From positions 16,617,501 through 16,681,500 of the forward strand of contig JAPQWV010000017.1 of the NCBI GenBank assembly GCA_027422505.1: a stretch of 64,000 nt of DNA. The letters are read 5' to 3'. Numbering within the stretch: position 1 is the first letter of the stretch; every line of letters begins with the position of its first letter. The notes beneath the pieces are model-generated. The model did no database searches and was not told the origin of the DNA. It worked only from the letters and a program-made list of their open reading frames with translations. The translations under genes were made by a program, and so were the position numbers. This document shows positions 46,201 through 56,160 of this stretch, piece by piece. This stretch comes from Craterostigma plantagineum (lineage: Eukaryota; Streptophyta; Magnoliopsida; Lamiales; Linderniaceae).

Positions 46201-46930
46201 AGTCTACCAAATGGACGTGAAGACTGCATTTCTGAATGGATTTCTCAAAGAAGAAGTGTACGTTGATCAACCTGAAGGGTTCTTGAGCGAAGAGTTTCCT
46301 CATCACGTATATCGACTCTACAAGGCCCTCTACGGACTAAAACAGGCTCCCCGAGCTTGGTATGACGTCCTTTCAGACTTCCTTGTTCAGTCTGGATTCA
46401 AGAAAGGATCTCTGGATACAACTCTCTTCACCAAGCGGAGTGGCCCGGACATAATGATTGTACAGATTTATGTCGATGATATCATTTTTGGATCGACTAA
46501 ACCACAACTGTGTGAAGAGTTCGCAGAATTGATGAAAGAGAAATTCGAAATGAGTATGATGGGTGAGCTGAACTTCTTTCTTGGTCTTCAAGTAAAGCAA
46601 CTCCCCAACGAAATCTTCATCAATCAGTCCAAATACGTCCATGACATCCTCGAGAAATATGGAATGAAGGATGCCAAGACTGCTGCTACACCTATGTCAC
46701 CCTCTGGCCGACCCGACGCGGACCCATCTGGTGTTCCCGTTGACCAAACCATCTATCGAGGGATAATAGGTTCTCTTTTGTATCTTACTGCTAGTCGACC
46801 GGACATCGTTCTCTCGACTGGAATCTGCGCTCGTTTTCAGGCAACACCAAAGGAATCTCATCTCACTGCTGTCAAAAGGATCATCCGCTATCTCAAAGGA
46901 ACACCCAATCTGGATCGGACTTCAAACTAG
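46158..46930 (+). pseudogene. copia-4 reverse transcriptase, continuing frame
   Basis: After the shift, the domain continues with [37 protein letters not shown] and the catalytic [10 protein letters not shown]. It ends with [18 protein letters not shown] and a second break at about 46915, where a short deletion after GTPNL changes the frame again. All catalytic motifs are present, but the two shifts separate them from protease and RNase H. Confidence 0.85.
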
Positions 46931-47397
46931 TTGGATTCTCTGACTCGGATTACGCAGGATGCAAGATGGACCGAAAAAGCACCTCTGGAGCTGCACACTT
47001 CTTGGGAGGTAAACTCGTAAGTTGGTCGTCTCGAAAACAAAACTGTGTCTCAACTTCATCGACGGAGGCAGAATATGTCGCCGCCGCTAGTTGCTGTTCA
47101 CAACTTTTGTGGATGAGAACCCAACTACGAGATTTTAATTTTCATGTTGATAAAATTCCCATTTACTGTGACTCAAAAAGTGCTATTGCGATGACGAGTA
47201 ATCCAGTACATCACTCAAGAACGAAACACATAGATATTCGTCACCACTTCATCAAAGAATATGTCGAACAAGGCACGATTGAATTGCACTACATCACAAC
47301 CGAAGATCAACTGGCCGACATCTTCACAAAACCATTGGATGTCAAACGATTCCAATACCTAGTGACTATGTTGGGCATGTTGAATATTCAGTTGTGA
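46920..47397 (+). pseudogene. copia-4 RNase H
   Basis: The copia RNase H is open to its natural stop: SDSDYAGCKMDRKSTSG, then SSTEAEYVAAASCCSQLLWM, IYCDSKSAIAM, KHIDIRHHFIKEYVEQG and LADIFTKPLD. It would degrade the RNA template during reverse transcription. It is out of frame with the reverse transcriptase before it. Confidence 0.85.
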
Positions 47398-47479
47398 TCA
47401 ATCGACCCTACATGAACTTTGATAAAGTGTACATATTTCTTTTTCCACTTCACTTCATTATCTATGTGTCTTCTGAATT

Positions 47480-47700
47480 ATGTCTTTGAGGGGGAGTTTT
47501 CGATTAAGGGGGAGCATCTATTGATTTTTCATTATTTAAAACGGGAAGTTTTTCGATTAAGGGGGAGCATCTATTTTTTTTTTTCTTTTTTCTTCCATTA
47601 TTTAAAACGGGAAGTTTTTCGATTGGGGGGTTTTCTCTCTTCTTCTTTTTCTTCCATTATTTAAAACGGGAAGTTTCTCGATTAAGGGGAAGCTTCTGAT
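47480..47700 (+). repeat. copia-4 repeated polypurine-tract cluster
   Basis: After the pol stop, a unit of about 65-70 bases containing ATTTAAAACGGGAAGTTTTTCGATTAAGGGGGAGC recurs three or four times. Each copy carries a purine run (GAGGGGGAG, AAGGGGGAGC, GGGGGG or AAGGGGAAGC). Multiple polypurine tracts are described for Sireviruses. Confidence 0.75.
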
Positions 47701-47869
47701 TTTTTCTATTTATTTCTTTAAAAAAAAAATTGGGTTGAAATTTTAAAGTTTGGTCAAACTGAGTCAAAATTGGACCGATTAAAATATTTTGGGTTGAATT
47801 TCTAATTTTTCTGGTCAAAAAGGGTCAAAATTGGACCAATTGAACCTCAATTGGACCCAACTTTGACCA

Positions 47870-49400
47870 AACCCGCGAAAATTCAGCTCAGTTGAGGTTT
47901 TGACCAAGCCCGCGAAATTTCGACCCATTAACTCAAAATTTCGCATATACAGTGACTAAAACCCCTAAAACCCTAAACACTTAACACTTTTTACAATCCT
48001 AAAATTCCCGAGAAAAATTCAAAATTTTCGCAACCCCCTCTTTCAAAATTTCGCAACCCCTCGCATCATTGTCGACGTCCAATCTGCATTCAAAATCCAC
48101 TTGTCTGCATTCTTCGACTTCAAAATCAAGCTTTTTCGGTATGAGTACACCTTAAATAATCCAAATATCTGTTCGTCTTATCCTGTTTTGCCCCATTTTA
48201 ATTAAATCTGTTAGGTTTGAATTAATTTTTCTCGGCTCTAAATCAAACGCATGTTAGATTATTGATGTTTAATACCCTCAAATATGCATTGCCCATCCAA
48301 TTTCGAGTTGATTGAGTCCAGATTATTGCATTTTGGTTGAGATTTGCGTAGGTCTAAGGCTAAAACATTGCGTAGTTTCGCACGATATCGCACTGTGTTC
48401 TTCACCGCGAAAAAATTCTCAGAAAAATTGCTTTAAAACGTTAAATTTCGCTGCTACAGTGAGCTAAGCCCCGCGAAACTTTATTTTATCCGAGAAATTT
48501 CTTGCGCTACAGTGAGTGAGGTTCCGCGAAAATTTCTCCGAGAAATTACATATGTTAAAATTTTTCTCGCTGCTACAGCATGTAAAGCCCCGCGAAACTT
48601 TATTTTCTCCGAGAAATTTCTTATGTTAAAAATTTTCGCTGCTACAGTGACTAAGAAACTGCGAAACTTTCGCCCGAGAATTTACATGTGTTAAAATTTT
48701 TTTTTCCGCTGCTACAGTATGTTAAGTGCCGCGAAAGTTTATCTGAGAAAATCTTTTTCCCTCACGACAAAACTTTCCCTGCTACAGTGAGTTTAGCCCC
48801 GGGAAATTCTAATAACACATCACTTCATATAACATATTTTCGCATCTTCACTATTTCGCAACTACAGTGAACAAAAATTTTCGCAGTCCACAAAGCTCTT
48901 TACCTCCGTCATATAACCTGTGAAAATTTCTCACGACATGTCTATGTGATATAACTTGCGAAATTTTCCATACTTGCGAAAATTTTACTCTGAATGCGAA
49001 AATTCTCACGACATGTCTATGTGATATAACTTGCGAAATTTTCCATCACTTGCGAAAATTTTACTCTGACTGCGAAACTTTCTCACGACATGTCTTTGTG
49101 CTATAACTTGCGAAAATTTCCCAATACATGCGAAACTTTACACTGAATGCGAAATTTCCATGCTACATGCGAAAATTTCCTTTGAATGCGAAATTTCCCT
49201 GTTATATGCACAATTCATGAATAAGACTGAGTGCGAAATTTCCTTTATATCTGCGAAAATGTTCTCTCAACATGCCTTTGTGTGATAATCTGCGAAATTT
49301 CTCATTACATGCGAAATTTGACACAAAATGCTAAATTTTCCTCAACATCCCTATATGTTATACTTAGCGAACTTTCTCATCTCCTTTAAAAACATTGTCG
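47870..49400 (+). repeat. copia-4 spacer array of GCGAAA words and 65-75 bp units
   Basis: More than 20 copies of GCGAAA (mostly CCGCGAAA or TGCGAAA followed by a T-run) lie between pol and the 3' ORF. From 48400 to 48870 they form a degenerate tandem unit of about 65 bases (CGCGAAACTTTATTTTCTCC, GAGAAATTTC, GCTGCTACAGTGAG). From about 48930 to 49160 there is another unit of about 75 bases (TCTCACGACATGTCTATGTG and three GCGAAA words). No gene is present; short frames of 60 codons are products of the repeats. Confidence 0.85.
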
Positions 49401-49515
49401 ATGTTTCATTTGCAATTTGAGGCCACTTCCATCATTTCACCCATGACTTATTTATGTCCACATTCTCACAATTTAATCCATACTAATCATATCACAATTA
49501 CTGTCAAGCACAGAT

Positions 49516-52500
49516 ATGACGGAAAAAGATCAAAGCACAATTGAAGCACTTGAGGCGGCTGCAATCCAACGGGACATTGCTCGCATCGAACTCAACACAC
49601 GTCTCTATGTCCCACCACCCGAGCAGATCTTCCCACTGAGTCAATGGGCGGCCCTGATTCCCAACAACTTCATGGTGGACCTGCAGAGCTTTCGATGCGA
49701 TGCCCCCGTCATCATAGAAATCCTCAAAGGGCACCCACTTCGCCACGCCCTCACACATGGCGAGCCAGAAGCACAGGTGTACCTTCAACAATTCTGGCAT
49801 ACACTGCAGATAGCGGGACCACTCCATCTTGCCAAAAACCTATCCGCACAAATTGATCAAGAAACGGTAGTCCTCAATCGCAAAATAGTGCAAGAAGTGC
49901 TTCAACTCCCCGTCTACTCACCCTATGACCCACTACCAACGCACGATCAACTCATTGAAGACATTGACCGACTGGGCTATCAACCAGATACCAAGAAGAA
50001 GAAGGGCCCACTTGTCCTCAGTGAAGTCACCACCCGCAACCTACCTCAACCTTGGCGAACACTGTACCTGCTGGTGAACAAGTGCATGTCAGGAAAGCAT
50101 GCCGGTCAGGACCGCGGAAACCTTCAGATCCTCACCATCCTAACCGCCATCGCCCACAACCGGAAGTACAACTACGCGGACATCATCTGGATGGATCTTG
50201 TCGCGATGATCCAACGTCGCGACCGGGAAGTCGCAAAGGGAGTCACTAACCGCTTCATACCTTACATGCGGTGGCTCCCAGCCTTCATCAAACACTTCCG
50301 CATGCACTCCACCAGCATTCGCATGCGGCCGGCAGCCGAACACTTCCCCATCCCCACAATCGAGAAGTTCGCCAAGAAAAACACTCCGGCGAAGGATCGA
50401 AACGCAATGATAATTCCGGACGAAGTTCTCGCCTACGCCGACCAGACAAATCCACACGTCCGCGAATATCGCATATCAACCGCCTCATTCCGAGAAAGCC
50501 CCAGACCACTATCTTCTGTCCCTACGGAGCAGATCAACCCCGCTGCTCCCAACCCCGGGACTAGCCAAAACCCCACCACCACCTCCAAAAAGTCCTCGAG
50601 TCGCGCCGCATCCTCTTCCACCCGCGCTCCGAAAAAACGGTCGCGAGAGGATGACGTAAGCCGCCCCACGGAGCGTCGATCGAAACAAAAGCACGATCGA
50701 CCTCCTCAGCCACAGATAAGCCGAGCCGAACCAGTAGGTACAGGAGGTGATGTGTTCACCTCACGAGTAGAAGTCGTGGCATCTGGCTCAACCACGCAAA
50801 CTACCCCACCAACCCACTTATCTTCCTCTCTACAGGAAGATATTTCATTCCACGAGGAGCCACGTATACCATCGACATCCCACTTGGAGATAGTCGATGT
50901 TGAAACAAGCAGTCCCTCGCCTCAGACTGCATCCTCTTCATGCACCTCGAGTCTAGTGCCTTCACTCCCCATAGTTTCATACGTTTCTAGGACACATACA
51001 CCTTCCACCGCACCACAGAGTCTTCGTGACTCTGTCAGAACGCTCGGTGATGTCTCTGTGACTGAGAGCGGAAGACCTAGCACGGCCAACATCACAACAA
51101 TCGTGAGCCTAGGCCATCATATGATTGAGTCTGTCTCATCGATGATGCCAACGGGAAGTCTAAGTGACCCCGTCTTTTCCAGTCCTGTGCAAACGGGCGG
51201 CCGATCGGCTATATTCTCCGATTCGGTGTCAGTTGGAGTTCTTCGTGATTCCAACTTGTTAAATTTACCCCAATTCATCACCGAGACCGCGCTAGAGACA
51301 CGTCTTCAAGAGTTTGCAAAGACTCTTGAGACGTCGATTCTCGATAAAGTCTACGCGCGTCTCGATGCGTCCACCGCCGACAAAGGGAAAGGTGTGGCCC
51401 CGGAGACGCCACCACCGACTCAAGATGTTGATGCTGAAGCCATTCTCTCTGCCATCTCCGCGAAGGAGCTCTTCTACCTCCTACAAGCAAGATTCGAGTC
51501 GATGACGGAACTCGACGACGAGGAACGGCAGATGAAGAGAATGATGACTCAGCCCATGACTTGCCGCGCTCAGGGCGAGTCCAGCGGGATCAGGCGCGAC
51601 GATCAAGACGATGATCAAGATCGCCGCGAGGGGGAGAATAGGCAGCTAGGCCAACAATCCCAAGGACTCACTCACTCGACGCCGTCCTCCTCCTCCGGGC
51701 CTGAAACAACGCCCGTAACAGAAACCTCACACCCCACTAGCCAAAAATCCCACCTTATTAACCCTGAGTCACTAGCCAAATCACCCTCACCACCATCCAC
51801 TACCGTCTCCAAAACTCTAATCGTCACATCGACGTTAGAGACCACCCCCACACCGTCTCCACCCACAGTCTCCGAACCTCTAACTATCACATCGATGTTA
51901 GAGGCCACCACTACACCTACACCACCCGACACCCAAATCATCCTTGCCAAAACCATCACCACAACTGAACCACCAGAATCTCCACCACAACCATCCCCAC
52001 AATCCACAAACTCTTCCGACGCAACACCCTCGCCACCACACAGCGACACTCCTCTCAACACCGACCCCAACGTAGCTCCCGAGGACGTCTACTGCGCACA
52101 GAACGAGATCGAAGCCTACATCTTCAACGATGAATGGCTGTACACACCCGTCGATGCAGTAGCAGCCAGGAAGCTGGTGGAAAACGCTCGACGTCTGCTG
52201 ATGGAAGCCTCACTAACGCTGATCAACACAGCAGACAACGAGGACGGAGAGGAGTACGACGCTGAACCGGCCGAGCTTGAGGACATCCTGCAATTCCAAG
52301 CGCGGCAAACTGAGGCCCCTGCTGCTCAAACGGATGTACCCACGGTGGATATACCGGAAGCACCGTGGGAAAACAAAAAGATCACCGCACCGTTTCAAGA
52401 AGAGATCGGGAAGAGGATCTGGCGACGCAAGGAGCAGATCATCACCACCTTCGACGAGTATGAGCTGATGAACATCCAAAGTTGGAGCGAGAGAAAGAAG

Positions 52501-52878
52501 CAACTCTATCGATGGAGCCTTCTGTGCCACAAATGCACAAATAGGACGCTATCCGATGAGGAAAACATCGCTCAGGAAATGAGTCAGGCCCCCATCTGCA
52601 AAGTCACTGACCCCCGCCAAGAGTCCAAAGGACCTGTCCATTACCTAGTATTCACGGTAATGAGGCAGGATGAGAGCTACTGTGAAGTCAGTGAGGCGGA
52701 CTTCAAGTTTCTGCGCCTGGGCGACCTGTACAGCATGCTGGAATCCATGAAGCAGTTCAGACTCGTCCTCAGAAGTTCTGGACATCTCATACGTGCTGAA
52801 CCGGTCACCATGGGATATGTGGCTATCAAACGCCACATGCTCCGACAGGTCAGATTCTTCGCCACCCACGATCTGTAG
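49516..52878 (+). CDS. copia-4 large 3' ORF (env-like position), function unknown
   Basis: A 1,120-codon frame lies between pol and the 3' LTR, the place of the so-called envelope-like gene of some Sireviruses. The first 330 residues look globular (QFWHTLQIAGPLHLAKNLSA, TTRNLPQPWRTLYLLVNKCM, YNYADIIWMDLVAMIQRR) and follow a pattern I associate with 3' ORFs of plant copia elements. Residues 330-880 are Pro/Ser/Thr-rich and probably disordered. The last 240 residues are again globular and charged (RRKEQIITTFDEYELMNIQS, RLGDLYSMLESMKQF). I see no signal peptide or convincing transmembrane helix, so an envelope function is not supported. Full openness at this length in a young element suggests it was under selection until recently. 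Confidence 0.75.
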   Translation: MTEKDQSTIEALEAAAIQRDIARIELNTRLYVPPPEQIFPLSQWAALIPNNFMVDLQSFRCDAPVIIEILKGHPLRHALTHGEPEAQVYLQQFWHTLQIAGPLHLAKNLSAQIDQETVVLNRKIVQEVLQLPVYSPYDPLPTHDQLIEDIDRLGYQPDTKKKKGPLVLSEVTTRNLPQPWRTLYLLVNKCMSGKHAGQDRGNLQILTILTAIAHNRKYNYADIIWMDLVAMIQRRDREVAKGVTNRFIPYMRWLPAFIKHFRMHSTSIRMRPAAEHFPIPTIEKFAKKNTPAKDRNAMIIPDEVLAYADQTNPHVREYRISTASFRESPRPLSSVPTEQINPAAPNPGTSQNPTTTSKKSSSRAASSSTRAPKKRSREDDVSRPTERRSKQKHDRPPQPQISRAEPVGTGGDVFTSRVEVVASGSTTQTTPPTHLSSSLQEDISFHEEPRIPSTSHLEIVDVETSSPSPQTASSSCTSSLVPSLPIVSYVSRTHTPSTAPQSLRDSVRTLGDVSVTESGRPSTANITTIVSLGHHMIESVSSMMPTGSLSDPVFSSPVQTGGRSAIFSDSVSVGVLRDSNLLNLPQFITETALETRLQEFAKTLETSILDKVYARLDASTADKGKGVAPETPPPTQDVDAEAILSAISAKELFYLLQARFESMTELDDEERQMKRMMTQPMTCRAQGESSGIRRDDQDDDQDRREGENRQLGQQSQGLTHSTPSSSSGPETTPVTETSHPTSQKSHLINPESLAKSPSPPSTTVSKTLIVTSTLETTPTPSPPTVSEPLTITSMLEATTTPTPPDTQIILAKTITTTEPPESPPQPSPQSTNSSDATPSPPHSDTPLNTDPNVAPEDVYCAQNEIEAYIFNDEWLYTPVDAVAARKLVENARRLLMEASLTLINTADNEDGEEYDAEPAELEDILQFQARQTEAPAAQTDVPTVDIPEAPWENKKITAPFQEEIGKRIWRRKEQIITTFDEYELMNIQSWSERKKQLYRWSLLCHKCTNRTLSDEENIAQEMSQAPICKVTDPRQESKGPVHYLVFTVMRQDESYCEVSEADFKFLRLGDLYSMLESMKQFRLVLRSSGHLIRAEPVTMGYVAIKRHMLRQVRFFATHDL

Positions 52879-53235
52879 ATGGCGGTGGAGCACAACCTGA
52901 AGAAGGTGAATCTGACTCGCCCATCTTTCAAGAACGCGGACGACTACCGAGAGGGCGATGTGATCGACGGAGACGATCCGGCGGTCGCCTACTCGAACTA
53001 TAAGGGAAAGATGAGGATGCTGCGCTGCTCTGAAGTGGCAAAGTTCTCGGATGGAACGCTCACCATCATCCTAGACAAACTAATGAAGATCTGCCGCATA
53101 CTTTCAGAAGAAGATCCTCTCTGCCGATCCAAGTTCGCGAAGCTCATTGACGCTATAGCTAATCGATTGGTACTTCGAAGGAACCTCCGCGCCTTCGAGT
53201 TCAAGCTAGGGCTCCGCGACACACTCACACGCTAA
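52879..53235 (+). CDS. copia-4 small 3' ORF, in frame after a single UAG
   Basis: This 118-codon frame starts with ATG immediately after the TAG (52876-52878) of the large ORF and in the same frame. It has a charged, globular look, with the segment RCSEVAKFSDGTLTIILDKL, a pattern I recall at the C-terminus of other plant retroelement 3' ORFs. It may therefore be the last domain of the same protein, separated by a nonsense mutation or by a readthrough codon. Its function is unknown. Confidence 0.65.
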   Translation: MAVEHNLKKVNLTRPSFKNADDYREGDVIDGDDPAVAYSNYKGKMRMLRCSEVAKFSDGTLTIILDKLMKICRILSEEDPLCRSKFAKLIDAIANRLVLRRNLRAFEFKLGLRDTLTR

Positions 53236-53282
53236 TCCACCACCGCTACGCTCAAGATTCAAGACTCCCAACAATTGACACA

Positions 53283-53293
53283 AAGGGGGAGAT
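53283..53293 (+). promoter_or_regulatory. copia-4 polypurine tract
   Basis: AAGGGGGAGAT abuts the 3' LTR, in the position where plus-strand DNA synthesis is primed. Confidence 0.85.
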
Positions 53294-53588
53294 TGTTAGG
53301 ATATTTAATTGATTGTGTCAATAGTTTAAGTCTTGGGATTAATTTTGTAATTATCTTTAGCTTGGGCTTTAGACAAGATTGTAATTAATTAATATTTAGT
53401 GATTGGGCCTTAATATACCTAGGGTTAATGTGGTATATAAGGTGTTACCAACTCACTTTTGAAAGTAATCAAAGATCAAAGGCTTATCCAAATTTTTCAC
53501 ACACTACACACACTCAAAGGTGAGAATACTCCCTTTTCATTCCATTAAAGCCTCTTTGATTTCTTGTTTGGTGCATTCGGGACCAACA
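53294..53588 (+). repeat. copia-4 3' LTR
   Basis: 295 bp, equal in length to the 5' LTR. I see two substitutions (TGTATCA/TGTGTCA and GATTCC/GATTTC). TCAAC follows at 53589-53593. Confidence 0.95.
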
Positions 53589-53594
53589 TCAACC

Positions 53595-54129
53595 TCTCCC
53601 TTCCATACATGAGAGCTTCCTTGAAGTAATCGTGGCTCAGTGGAAGAGCACACAATAGGAGAAGAGCTTGGTCTTCATTCTTAACTTCCTCCCCGATGTT
53701 TTGAAGATGCAACACCATCCTTTGGAACTCGTTTACTTGCTGTTCTAGGGCCAATATATCCACCATTTGGCACTTGTATAAGGCTTGTTTGAGGTACAGT
53801 CTGCGAGCCAGAGATTGGTCATGTAAGAGCAACGAGCTTTTTTCAAATCTCCTCCACTGAAGTCTCCGTAGCCACCCTTCGAAGCACTTGATCTGACAAA
53901 CTCAAGATAGTGTCGAGTAAGCTCTTTCCCTTAGCTTCTTCTTCGAATTGGCATCCATAGTCGCAGGCAACATCTCGGCTTCAGGTTTCAACGTTTCCTC
54001 CAATCCCTTCTCCACGAGCATAACCTTCATTTTGAGCTTCCACAGCCCAAAATCATTCGAACCATTGAACACCTTCATCTCCAACTTCGTCATGGTACAA
54101 AGATTCGAGCTCTCGTCCATGCTCACCAC
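53595..54129 (-). pseudogene. copia-3 gag N-terminal half
   Basis: The ATG at about 54120 (MDESSNLCTMTKLEMKVFNG) is followed by NDFGLWKLKMKVMLVEKGLE, a classic copia gag start. After a break near 53900 it continues at 53832-53595 (LYKCQMVDILALEQQVNEFQ, QALLLLCALPLSHDYFKEAL). Copia-4 was inserted at 53589, and gag continues at 39268. Confidence 0.82.
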
Positions 54130-54135
54130 ACCAAT

Positions 54136-54999
54136 TGTTGATAAATGGGTACCGTTGGATTAAAGATTCAATGTCTTTTTAGTGCATAATACTCGCTTGG
54201 ATTGATACGAGCAGTCAGAAGCTTAATCGGAACAAAACGAACTGAAAACTCACACCCCCACGAAACATGATTTTTTTAACGTGGTTCGGCTAACTTCAGC
54301 CTACATCCACGGATCAACCAAGTCTCCTTTGTATTAATCACCAACACAAAAGTTATAGATCCCTATCTTGTCTACAACTCTTGTGTTAACACCTCACCGT
54401 GATTCTCACTCTACAAAAAGGATATTCGCTCGCAAAAATTATGTTCAAACCTAGAAAAAATTGCTGGTATTTATAACCTGACAGAGAGTATGTTTTACTG
54501 AGGTTTATAGCGCGTGAGCTTGCAGAGATTGGGGATAATCTCAATCCTTTTCTCAGCTCCCATGATATATACATTGTCCCATGTGCTTTGCATCTCAGCC
54601 CTTGGATCGATGATCACACAATTTTGCTCCATGAAACATGTAACAACCTCAGCACATGTTTCATCGTTCTTCAGGTCGATCCTTCCTTAGCCGTCAGATC
54701 AGCATCTTCTTGATCCAACGATCCACAGCTGCTCGCCCTTTCATATAAAATAACGTAAGTGAAGACGCAACTTCATCACAGTCGTCCGATCCTCTTGCCC
54801 GCGTGATCCAACAGACCTGATTCAGACGTTCAAGTTTAAATTTCGTCCATTTGATCTTGTCCTGTGTTGTATCGAACGGATTGAAGATTTATCTGGGAAC
54901 AGCTCACATCATCAGGTTTAACTCAACCAAGTTCGCCCTAGCCTACTTCAAGCTATCACCGGCGACGCTCCGGTAGTTTCGAGCTCGCATTACTCAACA
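54136..54999 (-). repeat. copia-3 5' LTR
   Basis: The ends form an inverted repeat, TGTTGA at 54136 and TCAACA at 54999 (plus-strand view). On the minus strand it is followed by ATTGGTGTGGTGAGC, a decayed version of the tRNA-Met primer site. Confidence 0.8.
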
Positions 55000-55029
55000 C
55001 AAATAAAGGGCACGATTTTTCATTCACTC

Positions 55030-55577
55030 ACATCACAATCTTCTTCTTCCCCACACCATTTCTCTATCAAAGAAAAATCCATCATAGCAGTATGTCAAAA
55101 GTGTATCTAGAGAATATTTGAGCACGATAATTTAAGTGTGTGATTATTCAAAACGACAAGAGAGGTGACTTTCAAACATCACTGCATCTTTTTGCATCAT
55201 CTTCTTTATTTGCGTTATTAGGTGGGTCTCCATTTGTATATGGTTATTCAACTAAGATGATGCGATGGACATATCAAATTGCTCATACTCTGTTTGTGCA
55301 TGTATACCATATTTATGATCTTCTTTATTTGAGTACTCCAACTTTTTTATTAGGTTGGGACATATTCGATGGTATCGATTTATTTCTGGAAATGAGTTTT
55401 CTTAAGTTGAGAATGAGGTTGGCAGATCAAATTCAATAAGAGGAAGAGATTCCCGATATAGTCATTATTATATGTCATTTATTCCCTCTCCTATCATCTC
55501 GTACTCGTGGATAATGGAGGAGGCCCGTGTAATGTAAGTATGTATGGTTGTTAATTTAGAATCTCAATTGTTTAATC
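55030..55577. other. unassigned segment inside copia-2
   Basis: After copia-3 the copia-2 protease seems to continue briefly (GTIFH, about 55010-55025), then similarity stops until the end of GAG-pre-integrase at 55578. The 540 bases between are AT-rich. They include a 99-codon frame with hydrophobic stretches (55140-55439) that I do not recognise. They may be a small insertion or replaced DNA. Confidence 0.4.
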
Positions 55578-56160
55578 ACTTTTAAGAAGAGTTTTCCAAA
55601 TGAATCGAGCTCGATGCCTAAAAGACTGTTGGAGCTAATTCATACTAACGTGTGCAATCGTGGAGGAGAGTTCACTTCGATGGAATTTCAGAAGTATTCT
55701 GAGGAGCACGGGATTAGGCGACTCCTGACGGTACGGGGATCCCCCAATAGAATGGAGTAGCACAGAGAAAGTACAAAACAATCATGGACATGGCTATAAG
55801 CATGCTCAAGGGTAAGAAGTTACCGAAGGAGTTTCGGGCAGAAGCAGTCGCATGTGAGTCTACCTCTCTAATAGAGCTCCAACAAGGACTGTGTGGGGAA
55901 TGACACTGCAGGAAGCATGGAGTGGTAGGAAACTTGGCATATGCCATCTAAGAGTCTTGGGAAGCATAGCCCATGTGCACATTCCTGATGAGAAAAATAA
56001 AGCAAATTGGACGACAAAAGTGGGAAGTACGTCTTCATAGGCTATGATAACAACACCAAGGGATACAAACTCGACAATTCAAAGACAAAGAAGACTATCA
56101 TCAGTCGAGATGTGATATTCGACGAAGAAGGAGAATATGATTGGAACACATATTCCTTTC
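55578..56160 (+). pseudogene. copia-2 integrase, decayed
   Basis: Piecewise translation shows KRLLELIHTNVC fused directly to NRGGEFTSMEFQKYSEEHGI, so most of the catalytic core before the second Asp is deleted. RKYKTIMDMAISMLKGKKLP and YVFIGYDNNTKGYKLDN-like pieces of the C-terminal half follow, with several stops. It is inactive. Confidence 0.75.

Larger units (their letters stand above)
39274..53588 (+). mobile_element. copia-4, Sirevirus-type element with extra 3' ORF
   Basis: Two 295-bp LTRs with only about two visible differences, an exact TCAAC duplication (39269-39273 and 53589-53593), a primer site and a polypurine tract define a young, complete 14.3 kb insertion. The order is a long leader, gag in two frames, pol (protease, integrase, reverse transcriptase, RNase H), a 2.1 kb non-coding spacer, a large ORF and a small ORF. 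A coiled-coil-rich gag, very long size and an ORF after pol are marks of the Sirevirus (Maximus/SIRE) lineage. Pol has two frameshifts, so this copy would need help to move. Confidence 0.9.
37261..54999 (-). mobile_element. copia-3, pol-less copia element nested in copia-2
   Basis: The minus-strand element has LTRs of about 807 and 864 bp. The internal part holds only gag and the start of protease, once copia-4 (39274-53588) is removed. No integrase, reverse transcriptase or RNase H is present, so it is a deletion derivative that would need proteins from elsewhere. The LTRs are visibly more diverged than those of copia-4, so it is older. Confidence 0.82.

Noticed and set aside
48512..48870. 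Two 60-codon frames with similar residues
   Set aside because: They arise from the tandem GCGAAA units. The similarity is at DNA level.
47870..49400. CRISPR-like repeat array
   Set aside because: Units are degenerate, spacers are not unique, and it lies in a plant retrotransposon.
49516..52878. Viral envelope glycoprotein
   Set aside because: The position is env-like, but I see no signal peptide, transmembrane anchor or cysteine pattern, so only the position supports the name.
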